A stretch of DNA of 64,000 nucleotides from an uncultured Peptostreptococcaceae bacterium (GCA_947283485.1 CAMYOU010000001.1:62001-126000); one strand, 5' to 3'. Positions 25,441 to 34,160 are shown, numbered from the stretch's first letter. The notes: generated from the sequence alone by a model not told the origin. Numbers and translations: made by a program.

Positions 25441-25881
25441 CTAAAAGAGACGCATCTCAGGCAATCTCACGCCCAAGAATCTTGAAAAGGCCAGATAAAC
25501 GATGAGGCAAATCACCGCAACCGCGATGACCGTCGTGAGATACGGAACCTTGAGATATCGCAACGTTGCAACCATGAATAAGACCGTCGAGAGATAGAAG
25601 CCGAGGTAGTTTAACATGATTACATAGAGGAATACGAGGCCTAAAATCACGAAAAATTGCTTGGGTTGAAATCCTTCAAATTCGCCGGAATGGCTTACGA
25701 TGCCGACTTTCTTGTAGCCTATGAGCATCGTGACAAGATACATACTCGTGAGAATAAAGAGAATTGCAAGGATAAAGAGCGGGTATGTCTGTGCGCTTTT
25801 GGGCAGTTGCAGTGTCAGGTATAAAAAAAGCGCGCAAATCGCGTAGACGACACCGACAACGCCGAGATCAGTTTTTTTCAT
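25441..25881 (-). CDS. tctB: Tripartite tricarboxylate transporter, small membrane subunit TctB
   Basis: 146 residues with four hydrophobic segments. A charged cytoplasmic loop in the middle (GYKKVGIVSHSGEFEGF) separates two helix pairs. Its position between tctC and tctA and its size fit TctB, which is always poorly conserved in sequence. It starts 85 bases after tctC and ends 11 bases before tctA. Confidence 0.85.
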   Translation of the reverse strand: MKKTDLGVVGVVYAICALFLYLTLQLPKSAQTYPLFILAILFILTSMYLVTMLIGYKKVGIVSHSGEFEGFQPKQFFVILGLVFLYVIMLNYLGFYLSTVLFMVATLRYLKVPYLTTVIAVAVICLIVYLAFSRFLGVRLPEMRLF

Positions 25882-25966
25882 AGTGTCTCCTCTAACAAAA
25901 ATGATGGAATAACAAAAATTATGCGAAATATTTATCCCGCATAATTTCTGTTATTCGTGTTTCGAA

Positions 25967-26980
25967 TTATTTCCAGAGTTTGGATGCTTCTTCGCTTACA
26001 AACTTGAATTGTTGATCGAAGAGTGCCTTCGTAGCTGCGCCGTCCTTGTAATCCGTGGTGACGCCGGCTTTCTTCGCCGAATCGAGATATCCTTCATCCT
26101 GCATTGCGTTCTTGAACGCTTCTTCGTAGAACTTGACGATGTTCTCGGGCGTACCTTTCGGAAGAACGAGTGCTCTTGCGGAACCGTACCATTTATCATA
26201 GTAGCCGCTTTCTTTGAGCGTGGGAACGTCCGGCATGTCCGCGAGTCTCTCTTCGGAGAATACGCCGAGGACTCTGACTTCACTCATCATCGAGGAGATG
26301 TCGGCTTCTTTTGCCGAGGTGAAATCGACTTCGCCCTGACGGAGTGCGAGAAGCTGATCCGCCGTGCCGCCGTAGGGAATTGCCGTGTATTCAAAACCTG
26401 CCGACTGTGCGAAAAGTTCCGCACCGATGTGGTTCGAAGCTTTGTTGCCATTGGTCGAAGCCTTGAGTTTGCCGGGGTTCTCTTTCGCAAATTTCACAAG
26501 ATCCTCAAGGGTCTTGAACGGGCTGTTTGCAGAAACCATGATTAAGGACGTCTCGGTGACGTGGTTTGCAATCGGGATGAAATCATCCATCGAGTAATTG
26601 CCGAGACCTTCGACGATATTCGATGCAAGGGTCGGGAGATTGACATAACCGATCGTGTAGCCGTCCGGTTTTGCCTCTGCAAGTCTCGTCCAGCCGATCG
26701 AACCCGATCCGCCTTCCAAGTTCTCGATGACCATGGTCTTGCCGAGATATTTGTTCGCAAACTCGGAGAGGATTCTCGCGGTGGTGTCCGTGCCGGAACC
26801 CGCCTTGTACGCGACGATCGTCGTGACATTCTCTTCCGGTTTCCAGTCACCACTTGCTTCTACGGTTTCAGCCGTGCCGCCCTCTTTTTCTGCAGGCTTG
26901 TCCGCGCCATTTGCGCCGCAAGCTGCGAGGTCCGCCGAGAGTGCCAAGAGCGTCAAAATACTGAGCCATTTTTTCTTCAT
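25967..26980 (-). CDS. tctC: Tripartite tricarboxylate transporter substrate-binding lipoprotein TctC
   Basis: 337 residues with signal and lipobox DLAACG (Cys at about 22), suiting a monoderm. The mature domain contains VTTIVAYKAGSGTDTTARIL, VIENLEGGSGSIGWTRLA, NPGKLKASTNGNKASNHIG and VPYGGTADQLLALRQGEVD-like segments (YGGTADQLLALRQGEVDF here), the Bug/TctC fold. It captures a carboxylate for TctAB. The leader has a hairpin with CTGTGG/CCACAG arms at 27000-27017 before the AGGAGG. Confidence 0.95.
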   Translation of the reverse strand: MKKKWLSILTLLALSADLAACGANGADKPAEKEGGTAETVEASGDWKPEENVTTIVAYKAGSGTDTTARILSEFANKYLGKTMVIENLEGGSGSIGWTRLAEAKPDGYTIGYVNLPTLASNIVEGLGNYSMDDFIPIANHVTETSLIMVSANSPFKTLEDLVKFAKENPGKLKASTNGNKASNHIGAELFAQSAGFEYTAIPYGGTADQLLALRQGEVDFTSAKEADISSMMSEVRVLGVFSEERLADMPDVPTLKESGYYDKWYGSARALVLPKGTPENIVKFYEEAFKNAMQDEGYLDSAKKAGVTTDYKDGAATKALFDQQFKFVSEEASKLWK

Positions 26981-26999
26981 AAAAACCTCCTAGTAAATC

Positions 27000-27018
27000 C
27001 TGTGGAGTGCCACAGATT
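27000..27018 (-). promoter_or_regulatory. Leader hairpin before tctC
   Basis: CTGTGG and CCACAG arms in the 5' leader of tctC. On the plus strand it is followed by TTTTTT and could act as a weak terminator, but no plus-strand gene precedes it. Confidence 0.35.
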
Positions 27019-27092
27019 TTTTCTTATGAATGGATGCATAGATCCTTGAGATTTCTCTTCTACAAGCCTCGGTCCATCGTTTCCGTGACATG

Positions 27093-27124
27093 AAAAAAGC
27101 ACCCTCCAATCAGGATGCTTTTTA
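27093..27124 (-). terminator. Terminator of the XRE/DUF small operon
   Basis: Minus strand AGCATCCT and AGGGTGCT arms with T-tract, overlapping the stop of the 125-residue gene. Confidence 0.75.
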
Positions 27125-27499
27125 TGACTCGCCGGGTTCTTCCGTCCACGGGAGATGGACGGGCCCGACCTCGATGACAAAATGGTCTTCTTCGAGATCC
27201 GTCGTCGGATGGGAGAGGGCGAGGTCGATCACGACGTCTCCCACGCGCCTTCTTAGAAATCCCGTCTTCTCTCCGAGTACGATGTATTGCGCACCGATGT
27301 ACTCGATCCCCTCCGCGTCGGGTTCGAGCGGCATGGTCTCGAACGGTTTTTCGATGTCGATCCCCATCTCCTCGAGCGTCTCCCTTAACGCGGGATAGGC
27401 GCGTGCGATTTCTCGTTCGTAATTCCTGCAATACGCGCACGGGCATCGATCTTCTTCATCAAAATCCTCATAGTAAGCGCGCGTTTTTTCTACGTTCAT
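27122..27499 (-). CDS. Hypothetical protein with CPCAYC cysteine cluster
   Basis: 125 residues from ATG 27499; an in-frame earlier start at 27535 would overlap the upstream gene. Near the N-terminus it has EDRCPCAYCRNYE, with three closely spaced cysteines that could bind zinc, then a mixed alpha/beta region with QYIVLGEKTGF and HFVIEVGPVHLPW. I do not recognise a family. It is last in an operon of four small genes headed by a two-helix membrane protein and an XRE regulator. Confidence 0.65.
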   Translation of the reverse strand: MNVEKTRAYYEDFDEEDRCPCAYCRNYEREIARAYPALRETLEEMGIDIEKPFETMPLEPDAEGIEYIGAQYIVLGEKTGFLRRRVGDVVIDLALSHPTTDLEEDHFVIEVGPVHLPWTEEPGES

Positions 27500-27516
27500 C
27501 GCCGTTTGTCTTGCTC

Positions 27517-27813
27517 CTATTCCGCGTGTTGGCACGTTTTTTTCTTACACACGAGAAGAATCGGTCCCGCAAGATAGGCGAACGGCATGACGACCTTAGA
27601 AGGGAGAATGCCGTCCTTCACCCGCTCCGAGCCCAGATTTCCCGTGCGCGAAAAAGTGAAGATTGCGACGAAGCAATACGCGGTCGGCACGAGTGCAAAT
27701 CCGCGAAACGGACTGATTTTGAAGACTTCCGTCATAAGGAGCGTGTATCCGCCGAAAAAGACGGCACCGACGACCAGATAGACGATTTTTTCAAAGAGAC
27801 TTTGTTTGTTCAT
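27517..27813 (-). CDS. Small membrane protein
   Basis: 98 residues with hydrophobic segments at about 10-28, 36-53 and 73-88. No recognised domain. The C-terminus is short and Cys/Lys rich (CKKKTCQHAE). The ATG overlaps the XRE stop by 4 bases, so it is translationally coupled to the regulator. Confidence 0.65.
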   Translation of the reverse strand: MNKQSLFEKIVYLVVGAVFFGGYTLLMTEVFKISPFRGFALVPTAYCFVAIFTFSRTGNLGSERVKDGILPSKVVMPFAYLAGPILLVCKKKTCQHAE

Positions 27814-28040
27814 TCGATGTCCTCTCCTTCGGGATCAAAATAAAAGAGTTCTTCAAATTTTTTGTCGAGCGCGATCGAGAGGATGAGCGCGAGTTTCGAC
27901 GTGGGGCAAAATTCGCCCGTCTCGATGGAGCTTATGGTATTCCTCGAGACGCCGATGCGTTCCGCGAGTTCTTTCTGCGTGAGCCCCGCTTCCGTGCGCG
28001 CGTCCTTGAGTCGGTTCCGTAGAATGAGTTTCTCGTTCAT
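27810..28040 (-). CDS. XRE family HTH regulator, likely autoregulator of its operon
   Basis: 76 residues, almost only a Cro/CI-type helix-turn-helix: LKDARTEAGLTQKELAERIG then VSRNTISSIETGEFCPTSKL, followed by ILSIALDKKFEELFYFD. Such short XRE proteins with one or two small membrane-protein neighbours are common in Firmicutes. It follows the preceding gene by one base. Two identical 16-bp sites around the operon promoter are the probable binding sites (inference). Confidence 0.9.
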   Translation of the reverse strand: MNEKLILRNRLKDARTEAGLTQKELAERIGVSRNTISSIETGEFCPTSKLALILSIALDKKFEELFYFDPEGEDIE

Positions 28041-28041
28041 C

Positions 28042-28380
28042 TTAGCGCGCCCAATCCACGAGATACGCGATGTAGAGGATCGTGCCGCCGACGAGAAAGA
28101 GGAGATACGAGACGTTCTGCCACGTCTTCAACTCTTTCCGTTGCCGGAGAAATTTGTAGAGCCGGTCTCCGAGGAGAATCGAGAGAAACATGAGCCGTGC
28201 GCCCGTGTCGTCGAGATCTCTTACTTCCGCGACGATAAAGAGGATGAGAAAACTCACCGCGGAAAAAAGAATTCCGAGCGCATTCGCCTTGAGATCGAGA
28301 TCCTTCTCCCGCTCGTCAGCGAGCGCGTTCTCGCGTTTGAACCGTTCCAAAATTTTTTCTTTGTCCGTCCTTGTATCCAT
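28042..28380 (-). CDS. Two-helix membrane protein partner of XRE regulator (DUF6442-like)
   Basis: 112 residues from ATG 28380, behind GGAGGGAAGC. The N-terminal third is charged (KEKILERFKRENALADERE), followed by hydrophobic segments around residues 40-60 and 90-108 separated by a basic loop. The layout resembles small membrane proteins found beside XRE regulators; the family label is by memory and tentative. It is the first gene of the operon, directly under the double operator. Confidence 0.65.
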   Translation of the reverse strand: MDTRTDKEKILERFKRENALADEREKDLDLKANALGILFSAVSFLILFIVAEVRDLDDTGARLMFLSILLGDRLYKFLRQRKELKTWQNVSYLLFLVGGTILYIAYLVDWAR

Positions 28381-28391
28381 GCTTCCCTCCT

Positions 28392-28407
28392 GCAAAGTGT
28401 ACTTGTC
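28392..28407. promoter_or_regulatory. Operator copy 1 (downstream of the start point)
   Basis: GCAAAGTGTACTTGTC, identical to the copy at 28431-28446 and 39 bp from it. It lies between the predicted transcription start and the SD of the first gene and contains the near-palindrome AAGTGTACTT. Confidence 0.7.
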
Positions 28408-28419
28408 TTTCTTTTTTTA

Positions 28420-28448
28420 ATTTTACGCGCGCAAAGTGTACTTGTCAA
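28420..28448 (-). promoter_or_regulatory. Promoter of the XRE small operon
   Basis: TTGACA (28448-28443), a 17-base spacer and TAAAAT (28425-28420): the best -35/-10 pair in this region. Operator copy 2 fills the -35 edge and spacer. Confidence 0.75.
28431..28446. promoter_or_regulatory. Operator copy 2 (inside the promoter)
   Basis: Exact second copy of the 16-bp element, overlapping the -35 hexamer and most of the spacer, where a bound repressor would block RNA polymerase. Confidence 0.7.
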
Positions 28449-28462
28449 GAAAAAGTTGAAGC

Positions 28463-28502
28463 ACAAAAAAAGCATCCTTCGGAACGAGAAGATGCTTTTT
28501 GT
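28463..28502 (-). terminator. Terminator after the MBL hydrolase gene
   Basis: Minus strand AAGCATCTTCTCG and GAAGGATGCTTTTTTT arms, 25 bases after the stop. Confidence 0.75.
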
Positions 28503-28527
28503 TTCTCCTTACAGGTTTTTTGCACTT

Positions 28528-29319
28528 TCAGACGAACGGATTGTATTCGCCGTCTTTGTGAAAGGGCGTTTTCTTTCCAAATACGGCACTTTCGTCGATA
28601 TGCGCAAAGATTTTTTCCGAATAAGGATGGATTCCGCTGTGTCCTGTGCAGACATAGGTGAGCGCGCGCCCCGCGAGTTTCTCTTGTAGGCGGAGCAAAG
28701 ATTCTTTGTTCTTTGCGGGATTCTGCGTGAAAAAATCAAAAAATGCATAGCCGCCGTTTTCATTGATAGCGAGGCAGTCGCCCGAAACCATTATTTTGTC
28801 CTCCACAATATAGACGGTGTGTCCGACCGTATGTCCGGGAACAGGGATCGCCTCCACACGAATGCCCTCGACCTCAAAAGTCATTTCACCTCGGATCGGT
28901 TTCCACCCGTCGGCAATCCGGACGCAATTGTAAAAAATCTTTTTCCGACGGATTTCGCGCGTCATGTATTTCTCCTCATCCGCGCCCATGTAGACCGTGG
29001 CATTGGGGAAAATGTTGCGTGCGCTCCGATCGATTCCGCCCGCGTGATCGGTATCAAGATGCGTCAAAAAGAGATGTCGTATGTTCCCCGGCTCCAGGCC
29101 TATTTTTGCAAATTCTTCGTCGATCCTGCGATAGTTGCGATGACCGCTGTCAAACGCGACGGTTTTTCCGTCTTTCGTATAAAACCACAAATTAACATCG
29201 TATTCGCGAATGCAGCTGATCCCGTCCTCTAAGATGCCTGTGTCCTCCGGCTTGCAATAATATTTTCCGCGCATGATGATCGGTTTGACCTTGTCGTCGA
29301 AAAAATATAAAAGCTTCAT
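28528..29319 (-). CDS. MBL-fold metallohydrolase (lactonase-like)
   Basis: 263 residues from ATG 29319 with GGAGGGGAAGTC leader. The metal motif is THLDTDHAGG (HxDxDH), with a further His in VPGHTVGHTVYIV, an Asp in VSGDCLAI and a His in CTGHSGIHP. This is the set found in AHL-lactonase-like and related hydrolases that bind two zinc or iron ions. It would be cytoplasmic. The real substrate is unknown. The gene is divergent from the MFS gene with a 400-base gap. Confidence 0.85.
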   Translation of the reverse strand: MKLLYFFDDKVKPIIMRGKYYCKPEDTGILEDGISCIREYDVNLWFYTKDGKTVAFDSGHRNYRRIDEEFAKIGLEPGNIRHLFLTHLDTDHAGGIDRSARNIFPNATVYMGADEEKYMTREIRRKKIFYNCVRIADGWKPIRGEMTFEVEGIRVEAIPVPGHTVGHTVYIVEDKIMVSGDCLAINENGGYAFFDFFTQNPAKNKESLLRLQEKLAGRALTYVCTGHSGIHPYSEKIFAHIDESAVFGKKTPFHKDGEYNPFV

Positions 29320-29719
29320 GACTTCCCCTCCTTTGACGCTCGTGGCATTGTGCTCGTCCATTTCGGCGAATTCGCCTTTTGTTGCGACCCTTTCCGGCTC
29401 TTCCGCGACCGCTCTCCAAACCGTTCTCTTGCGTACGGCATCTCAGATCGATATAGGCGCATCGGTCTTTTTTCTTATCGTGCGTCCCTTGGATTCAAAA
29501 CGCAAGCCCAAAAAGAAAAATATGAGGATTCGTGCGTTTATGAAGGGATGTATTTTCATCGGTGCACGAAAATGTGTTTTAAACCGTCTGCCGATCTTCC
29601 TTTTTCGGAGGATTGTTTTCTTCTCCGGGGGAGCGGGATCTCTTGCCTCTGCTATACTCCTTTGCAATCTCTCAGGCTTGATATGCGCATGCTTTTTAGG
29701 CGCACGGAAAGGAGTTCCT
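29320..29719. other. Intergenic region between MBL hydrolase and MFS gene
   Basis: 400 bases with open frames but no gene I can support. It holds the promoter for the MFS gene at 29650-29658 and the unseen promoter of the hydrolase. Confidence 0.5.
29650..29658 (+). promoter_or_regulatory. Extended -10 promoter of the MFS gene
   Basis: TGCTATACT, 62 bases before the start, no good -35. Confidence 0.5.
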
Positions 29720-30991
29720 ATGCAAAAACCGATTCTCAATCTCTTGCGGGACAAAAGTTATCTCAGTTATTTCTTCGCGACGGCGTTTTCGATGGGCTCG
29801 AGCAATATTTTGCAGTTCACGCTCGCGCTCTACATCTTGGATCGGACGGGTTCGCCCGTCGTCTATGCGTCGATTCTCTCGATCGTCATTCTCCCCAGGA
29901 TTCTTCTCACGCCTGTGGGTGGTGTCTTAGGTGACAGACTGGAGCGCAGGGGGATCATGCGCATCCTCACGCTCATTCAGGCGATCACGATGGGCGCATA
30001 CGCCGTCTATGCGAGTTCGGGCGACCTATCGCTTTTCTCCGTCTACGTCCTCGTGGTCATACTCGAAATGGTCGAAGTCTTTTACAACGCGGCGGAGAGT
30101 TCGATCCTGCCGGAGATTGTCGAGAAAGAACTCTTGGAAGAAGCGGTCACGCTCTCGCGCGTGGACGACGGCATCGTCTATATCTCCACCCCTTTGTTGG
30201 CGGCATGGATCTACAAGCAATTCGGCATCTTCGGTTCTTTCCTGTTGATTGGCGTACTGCTCGTCGTGGCATTGGCACTGCTTTTTTTCATCGACACGCC
30301 ATACGCTTCGCCTCGGAAAGAAAAATCATCCGGCGGCATCAAAACCTATCTCTCGGAATTTCTCGAGGGCGTGCGGGAGCTCAAGAAAAACCGCTTTGCG
30401 AAAATTTTTGTCCTCGTCGCGCCGCTTATCAATTTTTCCTTCTCTGCGATTTTTAGCGTCGTCATCACCTATGTCTTCTTGGAAGTCCTCGGAACGGGCG
30501 AGTATCTCTACGGGGTGTATCGCATGGCGACGGCAGGCGTGAGCGTAGTCTTGCCGCTCATTCTTCTGCCGCTCGTAAAAAAAATCGAGCCGGAGCGACT
30601 CTTGCGTTACAGTTCGCTCTCGATTGCGGGATTCTTGTTCCTCATCGGGGGCGCGGTCACATACGGCATGCATGCGGGAAGCGAAAAGCTTGTGCCCGTC
30701 GTCATCGCCATTACGATTCTCGACTGTCTCGTCATCAGTTCCGTCATGCCGCTCAATATCGCGACACAAGTCTTTTTTCAAAAAAACATCGACAATGCCT
30801 ATCGCAGTCGCATCATGTCCGTCTTCAGCATGCTTGCGCTCTCGTCGATTCCCCTCGGCAATATGTTCTACGGCTATCTCGCGAGCGTCTTGCCCGCCTA
30901 TCTTTCCATCTTCATCGCGAGCTTCGCCGTTCTTCTCACCTATCCCCTGACCCGTACGCTCGTGCCGGACGAGCAATCACACGCAAAATAG
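29720..30991 (+). CDS. MFS transporter
   Basis: 423 residues from ATG 29720, which has AAAGGAGTTCCT before it; the frame is open much further upstream but without a ribosome site. Twelve hydrophobic segments are visible, with the loop 2-3 motif GGVLGDRLERRG of the major facilitator superfamily and a charged central loop (PRKEKSSGGIKTYL). The sequence resembles macrolide/enterobactin-type exporters (MFS_3 group), so drug or metabolite export is likely. Substrate unknown. A bidirectional terminator follows. Confidence 0.85.
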   Translation: MQKPILNLLRDKSYLSYFFATAFSMGSSNILQFTLALYILDRTGSPVVYASILSIVILPRILLTPVGGVLGDRLERRGIMRILTLIQAITMGAYAVYASSGDLSLFSVYVLVVILEMVEVFYNAAESSILPEIVEKELLEEAVTLSRVDDGIVYISTPLLAAWIYKQFGIFGSFLLIGVLLVVALALLFFIDTPYASPRKEKSSGGIKTYLSEFLEGVRELKKNRFAKIFVLVAPLINFSFSAIFSVVITYVFLEVLGTGEYLYGVYRMATAGVSVVLPLILLPLVKKIEPERLLRYSSLSIAGFLFLIGGAVTYGMHAGSEKLVPVVIAITILDCLVISSVMPLNIATQVFFQKNIDNAYRSRIMSVFSMLALSSIPLGNMFYGYLASVLPAYLSIFIASFAVLLTYPLTRTLVPDEQSHAK

Positions 30992-31010
30992 AAGAACCGC
31001 AGAAGAGCGC

Positions 31011-31048
31011 AAAAAAAGATGCCCGTATCGAAACGAGCATCTTTTTTA
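31011..31048. terminator. Bidirectional terminator, near copy of the one at 10961-10996
   Basis: A-tract, GATGCCCGTATCGAAACGAGCATC and T-tract region between convergent MFS and thioesterase genes, giving GATGC/GCATC arms. Confidence 0.8.
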
Positions 31049-31052
31049 TTGT

Positions 31053-31526
31053 TTATCTTTCTTTGATTTCCAGACCGAACGCGCGTGCGCGGAGTTCTTC
31101 GCGCATGGCGTAGAGGCGAGGTTCATCTTCGGCGGTGATGTCCGCAGCGACGGCGTAGGTGAAGCTTGCGGTCGCGACGAGGGTCTCCGCCTGCATGAGT
31201 TTCACGTTGTAGAAGAGAATGCGTCTGCCGCCCCGTGTCAATTTGGCGACGGCGTCGAGCGGGGAAAGGGTCGTGGGTGCAAGGTACTCGATGGAGCTTG
31301 CAACCGTGAGCGAGCGTTTGCCGAGGTAGAACGAATGCACGCCGGTCGCGGTGTCTGCGAGCGTAAAATGTACGCCGCCGTGCAAAACGCCGGACGGATT
31401 GAGCATGGTTTCATTCGGCAAAAGGCGCATCACGAGTCCGTCGTCTCCGATCGCGCGGATGGAGAGGACGCCTTTTCCCAAAAACGGCGCGCCGTCTACG
31501 GGATACGAGGGCGAGAGTTCGTTCAT
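31053..31526 (-). CDS. Hotdog-fold thioesterase (PaaI-like)
   Basis: 157 residues. NPSGVLHGGVHFTLADTATG (about residues 43-62) is the hotdog catalytic segment with HGG, and SSIEYLAPTTLSPLDAVAKL gives the central strands. Such proteins hydrolyse acyl-CoA thioesters in the cytoplasm. Its start overlaps the stop of pepA by 4 bases. Acyl specificity is unknown. Confidence 0.82.
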   Translation of the reverse strand: MNELSPSYPVDGAPFLGKGVLSIRAIGDDGLVMRLLPNETMLNPSGVLHGGVHFTLADTATGVHSFYLGKRSLTVASSIEYLAPTTLSPLDAVAKLTRGGRRILFYNVKLMQAETLVATASFTYAVAADITAEDEPRLYAMREELRARAFGLEIKER

Positions 31527-32932
31527 CGAGCGATCATCTCATAGAGCGTGCGTACGCAAACGCCGGTCGCATCTTTGGGCTCGTAGCCTCTCGATTCCGG
31601 AAGGTACGCGGTGCCTGCGATGTCAAGGTGAAGCCAAGGCGTGTCGCCGACAAATTCCTCGAGGAACGCGCCTGCGGTGATGGTGCCTGCGCCGAGTTTG
31701 CGCGAGGAGTTGACCATGTCGGCGTGTTCGGACTTGAGGGCTTTCTTGAAGGCGGGATCGTTCGGGAGCAGCCAAACTTTTTCACCCGTGTGTTCGCTGG
31801 CTTCTTTATATTCCGCAAAGAGTTTTTCGTCGTTCGTGACGGCACCGGTAAATTCATAGCCGAGTGCCATGATGCATGCGCCGGTCAAAGTTGCCATGTC
31901 GACGATGCGTGCCGCGCCGAGTCTCGTAGAAGCATAGTAGAGCGTGTCGGCGAGGGTGACGCGTCCTTCGGCGTCGGTATTCGTGATCTCGATGGTCTTG
32001 CCACTCATGGAGTTGACGATGTCGCCGGGTTTGTAGGCGGAGCCGGAGATCATGTTTTCGCAGAGCGCGGTAATGCCGATGACGTTCTTCTGCACTTTGT
32101 TCTTCGCAAGGGCATACATGGTTCCGGCAACGCTGCCTGCGCCGCCCATGTCACAGTGCATGGTGAGCATGCCGTCCGTGGGTTTGATGGAATAGCCGCC
32201 GCTGTCGTAGGTGAGTCCTTTGCCGACGAGGACGGTGGGTGCGACGTCTTTCCCGAGCGGGAGATAGCGCATGACGACGAGTCTCGGTTCTTCCGCACTG
32301 CCCATCGCAACGGAGAGGAATGCGCTCATGCCGAGTTCGGCGATTTCCGCACGTCCCAAAATATTGACTTCGACGCCGAGGGGCGTGAGTTTCGACTGCA
32401 TCTTGACGGAGAAACGCGCAGGGGTCATGGTGAGGGCGGGTTCGTTCACGAGATTGCGCGCGAGGAAGACGCCTTCGATGATGTTGCGTACTTCTTCCAA
32501 AGTCTTTTGTGCGTCGGCGGGTGCGTTCGCGATGACGACCTTGACCGGCTCGCTACGTTTCCAATCCTTGACGAATTGGACGCGTTCATAGGACGAGAAG
32601 AGTGCGCCCTCGAGAATGGCGCGAAACGCATTCTTGCTCTTGGGAAAGAGCGCGACGTCGATGAATGCTTCCGTCTCTTTGGCTTTCTTGATTTCTTCGA
32701 TGCCGAGGTAGACAGCGCGTCGAATCTCGTCCGCGGTTGCCGTCTTTTCGAGTCCGACGAGGACGAGTCCTTCGCCGAAATAGCCGAGAGAGGAGATTGA
32801 TTCTCCTTTTTTGCCCGAGAAGAGTTCTTTTGTCTTAATTTCCTTGAGGTACTTGGAATCGACGGATTTTTGAACCATCGACTCTCCGACCGGTACAATG
32901 CGGTTCTTTCCCGCATCTCCAAATTGAATCAT
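31523..32932 (-). CDS. pepA: Leucyl aminopeptidase (peptidase M17)
   Basis: 469 residues. The catalytic C-terminal domain contains LVGKGLTYDSGGYSIKP with the metal/catalytic Lys and Asp, MHCDMGGAGSVAGTM, and the family signature NTDAEGRVTLADTL. The N-terminal domain is divergent as usual. The enzyme is a hexameric di-metal aminopeptidase that releases N-terminal residues from peptides, fitting a peptide-fermenting lifestyle. It follows the malic enzyme by 30 bases. Confidence 0.95.
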   Translation of the reverse strand: MIQFGDAGKNRIVPVGESMVQKSVDSKYLKEIKTKELFSGKKGESISSLGYFGEGLVLVGLEKTATADEIRRAVYLGIEEIKKAKETEAFIDVALFPKSKNAFRAILEGALFSSYERVQFVKDWKRSEPVKVVIANAPADAQKTLEEVRNIIEGVFLARNLVNEPALTMTPARFSVKMQSKLTPLGVEVNILGRAEIAELGMSAFLSVAMGSAEEPRLVVMRYLPLGKDVAPTVLVGKGLTYDSGGYSIKPTDGMLTMHCDMGGAGSVAGTMYALAKNKVQKNVIGITALCENMISGSAYKPGDIVNSMSGKTIEITNTDAEGRVTLADTLYYASTRLGAARIVDMATLTGACIMALGYEFTGAVTNDEKLFAEYKEASEHTGEKVWLLPNDPAFKKALKSEHADMVNSSRKLGAGTITAGAFLEEFVGDTPWLHLDIAGTAYLPESRGYEPKDATGVCVRTLYEMIAR

Positions 32933-32962
32933 CCTATCACCAACTTTCTTAATGTATGGATT

Positions 32963-34132
32963 TTACTCGATTGCGCCCATTTCTTCAAGTGCCGCGTTCT
33001 TGACGGCGAGGCTTACGGCGTCGGCGGACGACTTGTCGAGTGCGGAGGGGACGATGTAGTCGGGTGAAAGCTTGTCTCCGACCATGTCCGCAATGGCATA
33101 GGCGGCGGCAAGTTTCATCTTCTTCGTAATGGTCTTCGCTCTGGCGTCGAGTGCGCCTCTAAAAATCCCCGGGAATGCGAGCACATTGTTGATCTGATTG
33201 GGGAAATCGCTCCTGCCCGTGCCGACGACGGCCGCTCCGGCGCGGAGTGCCTCCTCGGGATAGATCTCGGGGACGGGGTTCGCCATGGCGAGGACGATCG
33301 GATCTTTTGCCATGGTCTTTACCATCTCGGGGGTTAGGACGCCGGCTGCCGAAACGCCGATGAAGAGATCCGCGCCGCGGATGGCGTCTTCGAGTCCTCC
33401 GACGAGATGATCAGGGTTCGTGATGCGCGCGAGGGCTTCTTTCGCCTCGTTGTGCGCGGGGTGATTGACGGAGAGAATGCCGTGCGTGTCAGTCACGATG
33501 ATGTGTTTCATCCCGAGATCGAGGAGCATTCGTGCGATGCACGAGCCTGCCGCGCCTGCGCCGGAAATGACCGCGCGAGCGTCTTCAATCTTCTTCCCGA
33601 CGACGCGCAGCGCATTGATGACCGCCGCGGTTACGACGATGGCGGTGCCGTGTTGATCGTCGTGGAAGACGGGGATATCGAGCATTTCGTCGAGTCTCTT
33701 TTCGATTTCAAAACAACGCGGCGCGGAGATGTCCTCGAGGTTGATGCCGCCGAATGTCGGTGCGATGCGGCGCACGGTCTCGATGATTTCTTCCGTGTCC
33801 TGCGTATCGAGGAGAATCGGGACGGCGTCGACATTGCCATATTCCTTAAAGAGAATGGCTTTGCCTTCCATGACGGGCATGGCGGCAAGCGGGCCGATGT
33901 TGCCGAGTCCGAGTACGGCACTGCCGTCTGTCACCACCGCGATGAGATGGCTCTTGGCGGTATAGCGATAGACCTCTTCCGGGTTTTTGGCAATCACTCT
34001 GCACGGCTCGGCGACGCCGGGCGTGTACGCGGTCGCGAGATCATCCGCATTGCGAATGGCAACGGTCGAGATGACCTCGATCTTGCCGCGGTGCTCCTCG
34101 TGAAGTTTCAGAGCTTCTTTATTGTAATCCAT
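32963..34132 (-). CDS. NAD-dependent malic enzyme
   Basis: 389 residues, the short bacterial form. Motifs: AYTPGVAEPCRVI at about 35-47, TDGSAVLGLGNIGPLAAMPVMEGK with the catalytic Lys, DDQHGTAIV (metal-binding Asp), GAGAAGSCIARMLLDLG (Rossmann) and MANPVPEIYPE. It decarboxylates malate to pyruvate. Cofactor choice is not certain from sequence. Together with the tricarboxylate transporter it fits organic-acid use. AGGAGGTCCAG precedes the ATG. Confidence 0.94.
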   Translation of the reverse strand: MDYNKEALKLHEEHRGKIEVISTVAIRNADDLATAYTPGVAEPCRVIAKNPEEVYRYTAKSHLIAVVTDGSAVLGLGNIGPLAAMPVMEGKAILFKEYGNVDAVPILLDTQDTEEIIETVRRIAPTFGGINLEDISAPRCFEIEKRLDEMLDIPVFHDDQHGTAIVVTAAVINALRVVGKKIEDARAVISGAGAAGSCIARMLLDLGMKHIIVTDTHGILSVNHPAHNEAKEALARITNPDHLVGGLEDAIRGADLFIGVSAAGVLTPEMVKTMAKDPIVLAMANPVPEIYPEEALRAGAAVVGTGRSDFPNQINNVLAFPGIFRGALDARAKTITKKMKLAAAYAIADMVGDKLSPDYIVPSALDKSSADAVSLAVKNAALEEMGAIE

Positions 34133-34160
34133 CTGGACCTCCTCTTTACAGTCTCAAAAA

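Noticed and set aside
31628..32800. 390-codon plus-strand frame opposite pepA
   Set aside because: Shadow frame without a ribosome site; pepA has its full M17 motifs.
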